From assembly GCA_037043235.1 (NCBI GenBank), contig JAWRVZ010000131.1, positions 992,001-1,056,000 on the forward strand: a stretch of 64,000 bases of DNA, given 5' to 3'. The position numbers and the translations under genes are program-made. This DNA is from Rhodeus uyekii. Taxonomy: Eukaryota > Chordata > Actinopteri > Cypriniformes > Acheilognathidae. Below the pieces are notes generated by a model. That model did not search any database. It was not told where the DNA came from and was given only the letters and a program-made list of their open reading frames with translations. Position 1 is the first letter of the stretch; the number at the start of each line of letters is the position of its first letter. Of the stretch, positions 34,336-47,836 are shown in pieces.

Positions 34336-35420
34336 GATGTGTAGAGGGGCTCTGAGAGTGTATACACATATGTGTATGGGTGGGACGGATTAGGGGGTTA
34401 TTTGTTTGTTTTTCATGGCTGTTTGTTTTGGTGGCTTCGGCTTTGCACAGTATGCAGGAAGGAGTTCTTCGTTTCCCCTGAGGCTTTAACGGAGGGTTTG
34501 ATAAATGTAAAGAAATTATGCTTTATTGTCCTCTGAAGGCTCACAGACATTCCACTAGAGGATTTTTTTCTTTTATGTGTCATTTCAACGGGTTTCAAGT
34601 ACAAGAGACTCTAGGAATGAATGTGATTTTTATGAAATTAATAAAAAACTTGCTGCATTCAGTGTCTAGTCCATTCAAATTTTTCTCTGCACATAACCTC
34701 TCTTATCACCCTTTCATCCCCTTTTGTTTTTTCCCCTCTCTGTTTAATTCAGTTGTGTAACGGATGTAGGCAATATTGCGGCCGACAGAGAGATTGTTGG
34801 ATTACTTTACAAAATGATCTAAAAAAAATTATTCTTTATCTTTGTTTATACCATGGTCTAGCTGAAAACTTGATTCTGATTGGCTGGAAGGTGTGCAATA
34901 AAATAGAGATGCACCAATTGACCGGCCAAGGACCGGAATCAGATAGTTTTTCTGCATGCTCAGCCATACTAGTGACTGGCTGGTCAGTCTCGTCTTTCCG
35001 AATCAGAGCTTGTCCGTTTTGTTGCCAGCAACAATAATGTCAGCTGCATTTTCTCACTTTCTTCTCCTGACGGCAAAGTGACACACACCTGCCTCCTTTC
35101 ACTCACTGCTCTCATTCCCTCATAATTTTCTTTATTCCCGCAGGTTTCACGCACACACCACTGATCTATACAAGTGCTGTGAACATAAAGCCACTTCTCA
35201 AACAGCTTGTGAGTCACAAGTAGCAAAACGAGTGGCTTACTGTACTTAGCCAAATACACAGAAAATTGTCAAATGTCCATCTTAGTGAGTATTCAGTTAA
35301 AGTTCAGTTTTGGAATGTAAATAGTTGAGAAAGATAACCCATGTTGTACAAAAGTATTGGATCTCTGCCTAATAAACCTGCTGCTGTCTGTCATGTTAAT
35401 CAAAGAACAAAAGACATAGA
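34336..35420. other. gene-free stretch with a hAT-like end
   Basis: No supported gene. At 34904 'agatgcaccaattgaccggc' followed by 'caaggaccggaatcagat' resembles the start of a hAT-like repeat; its opposite end was not found. Confidence 0.4.
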
Positions 35421-35421
35421 G

Positions 35422-36030
35422 AATCATCTTTATTCTGAAGACTCACGTGAAACTGAAGACTGGAGTAAGAATCTGAAAATTCAGCTTTGCCATTACAGGG
35501 ATGAATGACATTTTAAATTATATTCAAATTGAAAATGGTCTTTTGAATGGCAATATTTAACAATATTACGGTTTGTACTGTATTTTTTGATCCAAACAGT
35601 GTTCATTTTTACAGAATATTTTGATTTAGTTTTGAATGTAGTGGTAGAAATAGAAACTTTCAAAAACAAGCCAACCTCAAACTTTGGTAGTCTGCATAAA
35701 TGTGATATTAAATATATTTTTTCTTTAATTCATGAGGGAAGAAAGATTTTTTTATTACCGTATTAAGTAATTTTTGTTACAGGAGCTGTATCTATGTAAT
35801 AGTAAAATTACATTGTATACAGGGTATAAGACACTTCTAGAAATTACCACCTTTATCTTTTTGCATTTGTTAACTTGCTTTATAAGTAATGATATTGTAA
35901 GTTTTTAGTTTTAAGCTCTGAAGAATGCAGTCTGGAAAGCAATCTGTTTGTATCTCTTGGCTGTGATGGTAGGAAATTAGTGCTAGTGAACCAAAGCACA
36001 CCCTTCTCAAGAGAAGCTCTTCTCTTGACT
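35422..36030 (+). repeat. duplicated 590-bp segment, copy 2
   Basis: Second copy of 29193-29782, same orientation, about 6.2 kb away. Relative to copy 1 it lacks about 15 bp after 'gtgctag' and carries a 16-bp extra sequence at 36009-36024 that creates a perfect 10-bp hairpin (arms 36007-36016 and 36019-36028). Confidence 0.8.
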
Positions 36031-36735
36031 GAGTAACTTTTGTAACTTTAATTGTAAGCATTAATCTGTATTTAATTTTTACAATGACTATCCAGTGTTA
36101 TTTTACATTTGATTACTTTAATTTCTGTAGCATTTCTTATCTAAATACTAACCTAAGTCTTGTTAACCTTTATTTAAGAGGTAAAAGTACAAATAAACGA
36201 TTTCCAATGCTTTCACCAATTTCAATTTAGATTGTGAGCTTGATTTTGAGGTTAGGACAGAGGCATGTTTACCACCTTATCACCTCACCATTCCTTCTTA
36301 AGTGTTTGGCAATTGAGAATATTAATTCACCCTTCACTGGGAGTTTGATTGACTGGCGATCTGACCAATCATAATACATTTTGTTCAACAAAGCAGTCAG
36401 GAGAGTTAGTAGATTAACGTCAGTGGACTTGAAATTGAAAAATTGTGTGTATTGGCCTCTTTCCGTAGTTGAATATAGTAGTATACTATACTACTACTAC
36501 TACTTTCCGTAGTATACCTTCTGACATTCATTCATGTTTATTTGATGCTATATATTAACTAGTAGACATTTAAAGAGCCACAAAACAGTATTTATTGTTT
36601 ACATTTCTTTAAAAAAGTACACTTGAATGTCAAAAGTAACTCTGTCTTGTCTGTCTGCGTGTTGTCAGTGTCCTCTTTGGTCTGCGATGTATTTTTCATT
36701 TGCGTGAGAACATGATATATGGCGTGGGTGTGCCT
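36031..36735. other. gene-free stretch
   Basis: No supported gene. A self-complementary 'tagtagtatactatactac' lies near 36477. Confidence 0.45.
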
Positions 36736-36737
36736 TG

Positions 36738-37400
36738 GTTTGTGTGCCAAATGCATAAATGTAAATGTAAATCCCTGTGGCATGACTGATGTTTGCTTTA
36801 GCACCTGTAACTGATGAAATTCTGGATGGCCCCTTTCATCTTTGGGACTGAGAACTCTGTCCGTTTTTCCACTGACACTTGGACCATCTGAGATAAGCTC
36901 GGGCCCAGAGAACTTTGGATGCATGTCTGCAAAAAAATGATGTATAGTATACTTTCCTCCTTGCATGACAGAGATTCAAGTTGCTTTTCTTGATGCACCG
37001 GTAGGGTGTGTTAAATGACATCAGTAAAATTTTGGTTCCTCATACAATGCCAACTGAGGGCTTTTCATAATGTTATGTATGGTATATTGTGAAAGACCCA
37101 AATTCTTGCCAATCTTGCTTTGAGAAATGTGATTTTCAATTGTTTGACAATTCTCTCATGAAATTTGGCACAAAGTGCTGAACTATGACCAATCTTTGCT
37201 TGTAAAGCCTGAGCCTTTGATGAATGCTTTTCATACCCAGTCATGATATCCTCACCTATTACCAATTGATCTGCTTATTCTGGACTGTTCCAGAATAGTT
37301 TATCTTGGATATTCGATAATCTTTTCACATTTATTTTCCCTCTGTCACAACATTTTTGGGGTGTGTTGCAATATCAAAAAGAATTATTATTTTTTGCTTA
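36738..37400 (-). repeat. unclassified interspersed repeat with a SINE/LINE tail at its edge
   Basis: The edge near 36748 has a 'tgccaaatgcataaatgtaa' tail on the plus strand, the same tail as the SINEs. The rest, read on the minus strand, contains PKFSGPELISDGPSVSGKTD and PKDERGHPEFHQLQV, and on the plus strand the end 'tttttggggtgtgttgcaat'. I recall this combination from abundant fish DNA repeats but cannot name the family. Frames are broken, so no product is claimed. Confidence 0.4.
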
Positions 37401-40400
37401 TGACTGTCATGGCAAATTTAAAATGCTTGCTTTACATTCTGATTCTGTAGTATTCACCATAGATACTGATCGGTAGACAAATGTGAATTCTACTGGTGTG
37501 TAGGGATGAGTATTGTGTTTTAATAGTGATTTAGCTAGGGAAAATAACTCTGTATGAGGTGATACATTTAAACCAGCACATCAGCAAAAAGCCATCTCTG
37601 AATATTTTATTTTTGGTCATGGTTGAAGTGTGTCCACACTACTGACACGTTTACTTGTTGTAGCTTATTCACATTTTGTGCTTGACATAAATACTCAAAC
37701 ATTCAAAACTTGTCATCTACTATTTAATTTCACTGGTTAATGAATGCCGCCCTCCAAAACTATTTTATCAAAAACCTTTTATTTATTTTTTGTGACTGAA
37801 AAATTTAGGTAAAATGTAACTGATTTAAAGTCAACATGAAGGCAAAATGGACAATTCTTGTTAAAAATTGTTTTGCAGTATTTATTATAAAATTATCCAT
37901 TTATCCATTGCCCTTCTAATCTTTAATTTGAAATAACGTCCCCTCTTTCAGTAATACCTCTTCTTTTCTTTGAAGCATTTAAGGGTGTGATGGTGAGGCA
38001 ACCTGTCACTTACATGACATAACAGCAATAGCAAAAGTGAGTTTGTAGTTTTCAGACAATTATGTTTATGTGTAGTTTGTGAAACGAGTCACTGAAATAA
38101 GACCATAAACTCAGACTTAATATTTGTTCGCAAAACTTTAAAGACTTGATCTTGTAGCCTAGAATATTTGCTCCAAAACAAACCCCTCATTCACATAAAA
38201 CGATATATTGATTTAAAGGATGTATGTGGTGAGGTGTTCATCATCATGATTATTGATGTGTTGCACTCCTGGGAAGACAAAGACCCTGCTCTTATTGCCC
38301 TTTGCGCTGAATGGGACTAGATGAAAGAAGTTAAAAGAATGGATTTTATTTTATTTTTATTAACAGCACAGCATAATCCAAATATACATAACAAAGGACA
38401 TTATTGGCACATTACTCAGCACACTAATCTAAACACAGAGACTTAAACAGTCAAACACCTTTCAATGTTGAAAGTCCCTGTTCAACATTCCTGTCATCAG
38501 AGAAAAACAATTTGAAGAGACTTGTATGAAAGTTTCAGTCTGCAGGGTATATTAGTGGCATGTGGTCTCTGTAAAAAACAAAATAAGGTGAACATGCTAA
38601 TATCAGGAGCAACTTGGGGTAAAAATCTAATTGCAATCTTTCTGGTTAAAATTGCGATTTTTGAAATTTAACAGTAACAAAAAATACACCAGGTTTGTTG
38701 TGCCTACTTGTAGGGCTGCACAATAAAACCCAAAATGTATTTTTGTTCTAGCATTTTCCCTTTTCCAACCTTATTGATTTCAGTTAGATATTCCACTTTT
38801 GTATATGTTTGTCTTGTTTGGTTAATAAAACAGATTTGTTGACATTGTTTTTTTGAAAACATTGTGACAGCTCTGGAGTGATTAGGTCATCTGTCTTTCC
38901 CGGGATCAGGGTAGGAAATGTATGCATGCTGAAGGTTTAATACTGAGGGATACGGTTTACCCCACTCTGCCTCGACTCCTTCAGTTTCTCAGTGTCTAAC
39001 TCTCCCTGCCAACACTTACCATCTGTCCCCACTCAGCTGGGGAGCATCCAGCTCAGCTGTCCTGAGAGTGAGAGAGGGAAAGTGAAACTATGTGTGTGTG
39101 TGTGTGTGTGTGTGTGAGAAAGAGAGAGCGAGAGAGAGCGAGAGAGAGAGAGAAATAAATTAAGATTTGTTTATAAGTACTACTTGTTTCACTCTTGTTT
39201 CTAGTGTTCACCCAGAGTCTTTCAATTGCTGTCATACTTTGTATCTTATGCAGAGGCCTTTGTGGTCTTTAATGGTCCTAATTTGTCATCTTGATATTGT
39301 GCCTGATGTAACTTCGCAAAAACTGTGGACCGTCTTCCAACCGTAGCAATATGGATATAACGGAAGAAAAGAAAAGAACATTCGGTCTTTACGACAAACT
39401 TTATCATAACCCATCATCCCAAGATTTTAGTCTAATGAGATGCCACTGGCTCTTAGAGTCGACATAAAATCGGGTTTTTTTCTTGGACTAACGTCAGCAT
39501 TTAACAGCATCCTCGATGAGATCCAGAGGGGTCTTGTAAAGAAACAATGCACAGTTCACCCACCATCTTTTTTGTCTTTGTGAGCGAAGGAAGAACCACA
39601 GGGCACAGTTAGTCGTGTGAATCGCCACAAGTGATTAGGGAAACTGTCTAATATGCCTTCAACTCAGGGCATTCATGGTTAAATAGACCATGTTAAGTAT
39701 TGCTATTTTTACAGTCCCCTTAGGGATGAGGCACCCATGAATACAAGGGAAACATTCACCCCGCCTCTTTCCACCTCATTTCTTTGTCTCGGTTACTCTC
39801 TCTCTAGTTCCCTTGGTCACACAGTAATAGGGACCGTTTACAGAGGAAGTGCTTCTCCATCCCTCTGTACTGCTTCTTACTTGTATTTTGATGCAAATGT
39901 GTGGTAGGGCTGCATGGTTATGACTAATAGTAGTGTTTAATTATTTCTTTTGATATTTTAATAATTATGTATTGTAATTTTAATGTAAATTAGTATTTGT
40001 ATAGTATATTTACTTTAGTTTATAAATATAACCTTTTATTTTCAATTCATCTAGATATAACTGCTTTTAAATAATAGAAAATGTAATTACCTTGCATTCA
40101 GTTAATTTTGTGAGTGCATGCAATACATGTTACAAGCTGAGAATGGTTTCTGAATTACTTTATAATTAAATTTTATACATCTCATAACTTTTTTTAAAAC
40201 ATTTTTACAAGTTTGTACTAGTTCTAGTTTGGCCACAAAGCGAATTTTCATTGTAGTGTATATTGGGATGATACACTGAAATTTACATTCTCCATTGCGT
40301 TCACAACGTGTAAATGTTTGGTTACAATAGGTTAAAGCTGTGATCATAATCCTGAAATTCTTGTGCAGCTGCACTAAACCAGCTTTTAAAAACCTGTCTT

Positions 40401-43400
40401 AGTGACCTGCGTTTTATTTTATTGTGCTGTTTTTAACACAACACTGTCCTGTGTGAACGCCTCCTCTTGATGTAAGGTAACTTAACACTACTGTGCTGTG
40501 ACTTAACGGAACATAACACTGTTGTAACACTTGTGTGTGTAGTCCCCAGTTTTCTCCTCTGTCATTCCCCTCTTTCACACAGCTTTGTTACCACATCAGG
40601 CTTCAGCGTCAATATTTACCCAGCAGAAGACTAGACCCCCCCCCCCCAACAGCCCGATCCCACCGGAGAGCCTCAGTGCTGTGTGGGTGTCTGGACCATA
40701 CCAAATGCGCTGGGAGAGGGGTGTCCTTAACACTCAGTGGGATGTTAAAGCATCAGTGCCGGCTGAGAGGCCAGTGTGAAACAATGAGATCACCTTGAAG
40801 AGGTGGATGTACCTCTGCTTTGTTAACATGCTACGCCCACTTTGTCCTAAAGTTGGTTTTGAGCTGAGATAGAGGCACCCACATCTTCTATTCTGTCTCT
40901 TTCCCTTCCATTCTCCTCTTTCCCAAGAGGCCTCTTGGAGTTTGTGCTGACAGATATAACCATGCATTTCTTTAGTGTTTAAGACTGTTTGTACACAAGA
41001 GGCCTGATGCAAGAGATCAGAGGGTGAGATCAATCAATCTTCAAAGCTCAATCTAAATCGATTCATCAGAGACAACACAGCACCTGTTCATCTGAACCGC
41101 ATCATGAGAGAAATGCTACATGAAGATGAATGAATCACATCACTTCAATAAGCATGACGCATTTCAATCTCATTTAAACATTTGAAGGCTATGAAACAAG
41201 CAGAACTTTCATTTCATTTAAAAGCTTAATTAACACTGTAAAACTCTTATTAAAGGGACAGCGTGCACACAGATAAATTGTCACAATTTACTATACAACC
41301 TTTTTCTTCTCTCCATGGAACATGAAAAGAAATATCTTTTTTTACGCTGCTCTTTTTTCATAAAACTAGTTGCTTTTTGTGTGAAATTCAGTTATTTCTG
41401 TTTATTATTTCTGTGAAATTCATATTTTTTATCAAAATATGTCATTTGTGTGAATGATTTTTTTCCAGTGGTGTATTTAGCTCAGAAAAGCCTAAAACAT
41501 TGTCTAAAAACATTGTTAGTCATCAAAAAAAAGAAAGAAAAAGAAATACTTTGAGAGGAGTATTTGCAAATCCCCCACTCACACACATGCACACACACAC
41601 AAAAAACATAAAATTCTCATTAAAATGCCCCTATGATTTAAGCAGTTTGTTCCAAGCTTTCTGGATCCATGTGAATTTAGTAAATTGAATTTATGGTCAC
41701 TCATCATTTTTTTTAGCAGACACCAGGCAAAAACCACATGTGGATAGGCTTCACACAACAATGTATACAAGCTTGCCTTTCTATCTATACATAAATATAT
41801 GAAAAATCAACATTACAGAGTCATGTTTGTACTCTGCTAATCTGGAATTGGACTGAAAAGTGAATTATGCATAGGAAAAGCCTTAAAGACACTGTTATTA
41901 TAACTGAATTTGAAACCATGCAAAACCCCTACACACCAGAGGGGGGAATATTTTGGCCACCAGCAATATTACAACATTGGATTGGAAAAGGGCCTCAATT
42001 TGTGATGTGTGACCAGAATTCATAGTATTAATTAGGTCCCAATTCTTAAATTAATTCTGGTGCCTGTTATGAAAAAATGCTAAATGGTGGCTAAGAGAAC
42101 AAATATTAGACTGTAATTGTATGGACTCATACACACCTGAAAAACATGAGGGTGAGTAAATGAACTTTCTATTAATTTGATCAAAATAAATATTGTGACT
42201 TACATGAATATGCTCAAGGCACAGAAAAAATAAAAGTTTCCTTTGTAAAGATACTTTGTTCAATTTCATCAAGATAATAGACCCCAGTATTCATCCATTT
42301 ACCTTTTGAAGTTTTATTAATTTAATTTAACAGTTTTTGTTAACATTTTGAGGTGACATCTTGTTCGTCACTCTCCGTGCTGCACGAGAAGCTGTTCCCA
42401 TCCATCGGCTATTTTTCCAACACAATTTTCCAACTTATACAGGCTGATAAACAGACCTTTAGAGAATTTGAGAGTTTGTCTACTAGTGAAAACACCTTGG
42501 ACAAATCACAGACTAATGTTCCATGAGACTGTACTGGACCAGAGCTTCAGCTAATCTGCTTATGTGGGCTTTGCGCGATGATGGAAAAACATTACTGAAG
42601 GGACATGGACATTAAATATTGATTTAAGTTGGTATTATTTTAATGTGTGTGGAGAAAAGAGAAAAGGACAAACAACACCGGCACAGCTATGTACGAAATT
42701 GGTTGCTAGGAGCAACTGTGAAAAATAGTGTCAATATAACAAATATTTGACAGCGATTGACCAATCCGAATCAAGAATTCAATGCTGTTTGAATATTTTA
42801 AGAGTTTAGAAGCGCTCTGCCTGCTTTCTCTTAGCATTCTTCACAAGGTTGGCATTATCTCTAAGCCTTTCGATTAGACATTCAGTGACTCGTGCTGCTG
42901 ATGGTGTCGCTTGTCAGAGCTGATTGAGAAAATGAAAGGGTGCATACACTATAGAATAATGAACGCACTCCAGTGAGCAAGTTATTTTTACACCAATTCT
43001 TATCTGATTGTTGTTTTGTGAGGCCTGCAGTCTTTTGCTTACTAGAAAGGGGAAATCAGAGATGTTATGGAGAGAGAAAAAGGAGCATGAGTCATGCCAT
43101 AGTCGGGAGACTGGGAGGTGGTGTTTTAGCTCTGGGTTGCTTGTTTTTGTATTCTCTGCTTCATTAGAAGGCATACACCCATATTAGCTTTATGCTTTTA
43201 TATGGAGAAATCAAAAGTAAATCTATATTACTAAATTTCTTGAGAATAACTTGAAGCTTGAAAATTTCATTTGATTTAATCTTTCATTTTTAATATATTT
43301 ATTTATCAAATTTAATATTTAACTTAATATTAAATATGTTTACTTTTTTATGTATTTTACATTTTTTATTTAATATTCCTATACAATAAAACATTTTTTA

Positions 43401-44805
43401 TAAGATACAATATGTACACATATATAAACATTTTTAAATTGATTTTAAGTTAATTTTACAATTGCCATTTCATTTAATTGTATGCTGGACATGCTGTTGA
43501 GAGTCATGAAAGTTACTGGTGTTGGTCTCGACTACTGATGTGATTGATGGAATCCCTACTTTACACCCAGGTAAAGCAGACAGGCTGAAAACAAAGGAGA
43601 AAGCACAATAGGAAGACATGAGGTTTATATAAGGAAACTATGGAAACTGTTTAGGATGTAACAGAGCGAGAGAGGGATGGGGTAAAAGAGAGAGCCTTTG
43701 AAGATGAGCAGGTGGGCCTCTGCCTTTGATACATGTAGCTGCTCCATTTAATTCGCCTCATGCCTCTCTTATCTCTCTATCTGTAGACAGAGAGCTGTCT
43801 GTGACTCTAGGCTTTAGCTAAAGGCCCTATAATGATGATTTATTGCTGGAACCTCTAGTTGTACCCCATGCCTGTGTGTTTGCGGATATGTTCCGGGTGC
43901 ATCTCTCGCGGGTGCATGTGCATGAGGGAGGGAGAGATCTTTTGATAGTTCATTGTGCCTGTGAGGAAAAGAGTCTCTTGAGGGAACAACAGGGATGATT
44001 CCAGAACAAGGAAGATGGAGAAACGAGAGCAGGACTAGAGAAGGAAGAAGTAGAGTGGAGTGGAATAGACATGGGAGGAGAAAGGAATGTAAGTGAGAAG
44101 GGAAATGCCAAGATAAAATCCATTTTGGCTGATGATGAGGTGATGGTAGCACATAGAAAGCAATGCAAGCATTGCAAATAGAATAGTATCTGTTAATGTT
44201 CAAGCATTGAAGCCCCCCCCCTCTAACCATTAGGTGGAAAGATTTCATTCTTGGAGGCAAACATGTTCAATACTGCTGCTAAATTTTAATGATGCCATTT
44301 TCCGTGACAGTTTTTCAGCTTAATATGCACATTATTGTTTGGCCTGTGATTTATGCCCAGACATGGAGTCATTTGTTTCATGTTAGTCATTACGTGTTGC
44401 TAACCCCTCGGGTTCTGGAATTTCTCATTTACGGCATGAAAGTCAAAGATGACTTGACTGGCAGTCTATGTCTGTCTGTGTTTCTGTGAATGGGTATAAG
44501 TTTGTTTGTTTTTGTGTGCATGTGTATACTTTAAAAAAAAAATCATTTAAGGGTTGTTTAGTTGATACAAAAATTAATATTTGTGTCTTTCTGTCTTTCA
44601 TGAAACAAGAAAGCAGAATGATTACACTGCTCTTTTCCTGACAATAACGTGAAAGAGGATGAAGTCAGCCCTGAAACTAGAAAAAAGCATCATAAAAGTG
44701 GTCCATGTCTCGTGTGCTATATTTTTCAAGTCTTGCAAAGAAACAGAAATCATTAAGTCAATAATTGATCAATCGCAAATCAAACTTGGAGATCCAACAC
44801 AACCT
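37401..44805. other. long gene-free stretch
   Basis: No supported gene in 7.4 kb. Fragments near 38600-38740 ('taattgcaatctttctgg' and 'gtagggctgcacaataaa') and 39907 ('tagggctgcatggttatga') look like decayed hAT-type ends. There is a TG/GA microsatellite at 39091-39155 and a poly-C run near 40638-40648. ORFs at 40535-40798 and 43814-44260 have no recognisable domain. Confidence 0.5.
39091..39155. repeat. (TG)n(GA)n compound microsatellite
   Basis: TG run followed by an interrupted GA run, visible directly. Confidence 0.9.
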
Positions 44806-44811
44806 ATGCAT

Positions 44812-44958
44812 TTGACATTTACATTTATGCATTTGGCAGACCAAAGCAACTTACATTGCATTCAAGGAATACATTAAATCAGTCCTTACTTTCCCTGGGA
44901 TCGAACCCTTGACCTTGCCGTTTTAAGCACCAATGCTCTACTGGTTGAGAATTAGAAT
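44812..44958 (-). mobile_element. tRNA-derived SINE with LINE tail, second copy
   Basis: On the minus strand, 'caaccagtagagcattggtg' supplies an A box and GGTTCGATCCC a perfect B box. The tail is 'tctgccaaatgcataaatgt'. It is the same family as 7545-7700, with a short deletion in the 'ggataaaagcg' part of the tail. Confidence 0.75.
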
Positions 44959-45184
44959 TGAGTGGTGTGGTTATGTGGAAAACTTCTGTTTGTTTCTCAC
45001 ACAAATCTTTAGATATCCTTAGATGAGACAGTTGTCCTACTTCTTTGAATGGAAAAAAATAAGTTCAATATGGCAGCTATAGTTTTGCTTTACAGTTAAA
45101 TCTCACTCAAATCGTCTCTTACGCCTATTACGCTTAACTCTTTTTAATATTACTCATTTGAACCCTACTAATCCACATTGTTTC

Positions 45185-45934
45185 TGTCAGGAATCACTGG
45201 AAATAACAGGACCAAACTGCAGAGATGAGCTGTGAAGGGTGATTTATTAAAGTGTAACAGTAGACTTTACAGGTAACTTGGGCACAGGATTGAACAGCCT
45301 GGAAACTAGAAGAAACTGGAGTCCCTAACTACTAAAACATTCAATACATACAAAACAGGGCAATCACAAGAGTAATAGTAAGAGTAAAAATTTACTGAAA
45401 CTTGGCAAAAATCGGCAAATTTGAAAACACTTTTGTAAACAAATAATTAAAGTAAAACAAGTCACTGTAGGAGAAATACATCTGGATAAGTGTAAACTCA
45501 GGGAAAGAGGATCAAAGAGAGAACTAAAGTAACATAAACTAAGTCTATAAATCTGAGATACAAAACCTAAAATAAAGAAGGCTAAATAATAGAGAGAAGT
45601 TAGACCAAGAAAACCCTAAAGCAAAAACTGCAAGGATACAAGACGCTTCAGGAAGGATTTTGGACAACCACAACTTGGAAGGACCACAATGCAAGACTGA
45701 TACATAAACACACAACAATCCAGCAAAGACACGAAGCAAGAAGGCACAATATAAAGGGAGAAAAGCATATGAGGAACAGGTTAACACAATCAAACAAACA
45801 AGGAGGCGTGAAAGTGGAAGTGAGGCAGGACAAGAGGGGCACATGGCAAACACAAACAAAGACAGAACCATGTGCTCAAGCACAAGACAAACAAGGAAAG
45901 ATTAAACAAAGATTGTGAGGGCAGGATCCTGACA
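45185..45934 (-). mobile_element. solo LTR, 750 bp, with 5-bp target duplication
   Basis: On the minus strand the segment starts TGTCAGGATCCTGCCC and ends GTGATTCCTGACA, giving short inverted ends TGTCAGGA/TCCTGACA. It is flanked by a perfect 5-bp direct repeat GTTTC (45180-45184 and 45935-45939). An AATAAA signal lies about 75 nt before the minus-strand end and a TATA-like 'ctttatattg' near 45752, in the order expected of an LTR (promoter, then polyadenylation signal). No internal coding region adjoins it, so it is a solo LTR. The 5-bp duplication suggests a Ty3/gypsy- or BEL-type element. Confidence 0.75.
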
Positions 45935-46029
45935 GTTTCATTATATAGATTATATTATATTATATTATATAGCAATTTAAGCAGTAAGCAATAGATGTAC
46001 CGTAGCAATTTTCTACATTTCTTGTTGTG

Positions 46030-46125
46030 TTTCGTGGAAAAGAGTCGCACAAGTTTGGAATGGCATGAGGGTGAGTAAATGTTGACAGTTTTTTTCATTT
46101 TGGGATGAACTATTCCTATATTCTG
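46030..46125 (-). repeat. cyprinid MITE-like repeat fragment
   Basis: Contains 'ggcatgagggtgagtaaatg' and 'cattttgggatgaactattc', the reverse orientation of the AAAGGGTTAGTT-type repeat seen at 1503-1740. Confidence 0.6.
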
Positions 46126-46129
46126 ATGT

Positions 46130-46696
46130 TTGCTTACAGGTTGTTTTGTGCTGTATAGCATGAGAGATAAATTTCAATACATGGATTTAATCCACGTATA
46201 AAACTCACCGATGATGTCCTAAATCGGAGTGCTCTTGTTTGACACAAATCAATATCTGAGATTTGCATAGTAGGCAGAAGGCCAGTGCACAGTCCTGCCA
46301 AGAGCGGTGTGAGATATTGATGTATCACTGAATAAACAGCCACCGTTCACACACAGACTGCTGAACTTCGACAACTTCACAGACTGCATGTGATTTGCTA
46401 GTGCAGATCGTGTCTTTTAGATTAAAACACTTCCTCATTTCCCTGCTGCATCACCTGTTGCGATGTTTGTGCACTTGTTATGATGCCTCAAAGGCAGATA
46501 AACATGTTGGATAATGTCACTGAGTGTCTGAACCAGCACACTTTGTGGAGTCCCAAAGGACTATGAGGTTTTACTGCATCGTAAAATACTTAGATGTAAG
46601 TCGATGCTTATATGCCACAAGCAGTATTTTAGATCCAGTGTCATTCTCTCTCTTACTCTTTCTATTGTGTAGGCGTAGGGTGATTGCATGAATCAT

Positions 46697-46732
<36 letters not shown>

Positions 46733-47600
46733 CATTTGTCATAGCGTTATCTGAGAAAATTGGAAGAAACGTTAGAGAGAAACCCTTGCCTTTGGTGTCA
46801 ATGTTTCCAGGATCATTGAGAGTGGACTGACGATTACGTCCCACCTCCTTCTGCCCTTCAAATGAGACGATCCAAACATTTTAACTCAAAAGGATTAGTA
46901 AAGAGACTGTTGAGGAAGAGAAAACAGATGTGAGACCTCACAAGGGAGAACATTTAAACAAAAGACTATTGTGGGGTCTATAGATCAGCATGAACTGCTG
47001 AATAAAGCCCATTTAGGCAACAGTTTAACTATTGGCTTCTGCAAGACAGAGGAAGTGGCTGCATAGAAGAAAGAGAGATTAGTCAGATCCTCAGGCAGGG
47101 ATGTAAATGCTGACAAATACAGCTTTAGCCTGGCATCTTCACTAGCCTTGCGTCTCCAGGCTCCTGACTCAGACAAGTTTCAGGGAGAGGCGGCCATCAG
47201 CCAAAGATGTCCTGCAATGTTCCTTCATTCGTCTGCTTGCTATTTGCAGCCTAATTGTCTGGACAGCTGAAAGGCATACTAGAGTGCCAAATATGACCTC
47301 TTTTCTCATCCCGGGCCTGGGCTGCAATGCTGAGGTTCAGGATTACTGCTGAGATAGAGAGAGACTATTCATTTTATGTGAATCTTTTTTTTTTTAATCA
47401 GTGTTAAAATACTTTCTCCTATCCCAGCTTCATTTGCAGACACAGCTGTAAGTAATGGGGCGTTCACACTGGCAGAGATTTGCAGATCATTCATCTTCAG
47501 TGAGAATCAGCGATTCCTAGCAAAGTTGAGCTGAGCTCAAGAACAGACATTCAGTTTGTAACTGATATGACAATTCGTTAACTATCATGTTGAAATTTTG
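46130..47600. other. gene-free stretch
   Basis: No supported gene. TG microsatellite at 46699-46731. Confidence 0.5.
46699..46731. repeat. (TG)n microsatellite
   Basis: Uninterrupted TG dinucleotide run, visible directly. Confidence 0.9.
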
Positions 47601-47602
47601 TA

Positions 47603-47802
47603 CAGTGATCCCTCGTTTATCGCGGTTAATGGGGACCCCACGATAAGTGAAAATCCGCAAAGTAGGATTGGCCCCCCCTAGGAATTTCTGTATATGTGTA
47701 AGTACCAGAATGTTTAAAATATGTGTATTTATACTTTAAATATATTTTAAGTAAATCTATTTAATTATAACCTTATATTATATAACCTTAATATTATACA
47801 TT

Positions 47803-47836
<34 letters not shown>

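Noticed and set aside
36592..36966. 124-codon minus-strand frame
   Set aside because: Falls in an interspersed repeat; it fuses repeat sequence with a SINE/LINE tail and is not a host gene.
40535..40798. Possible exon with a Pro-rich and Cys-containing translation
   Set aside because: It contains a poly-C slippage run, and neither frame resembles a known protein; splice-site support is weak.
43814..44260. 148-codon minus-strand open frame
   Set aside because: Lies opposite a purine-rich run; the translation is low-complexity Ser/Leu/Pro/His sequence without a recognisable family.
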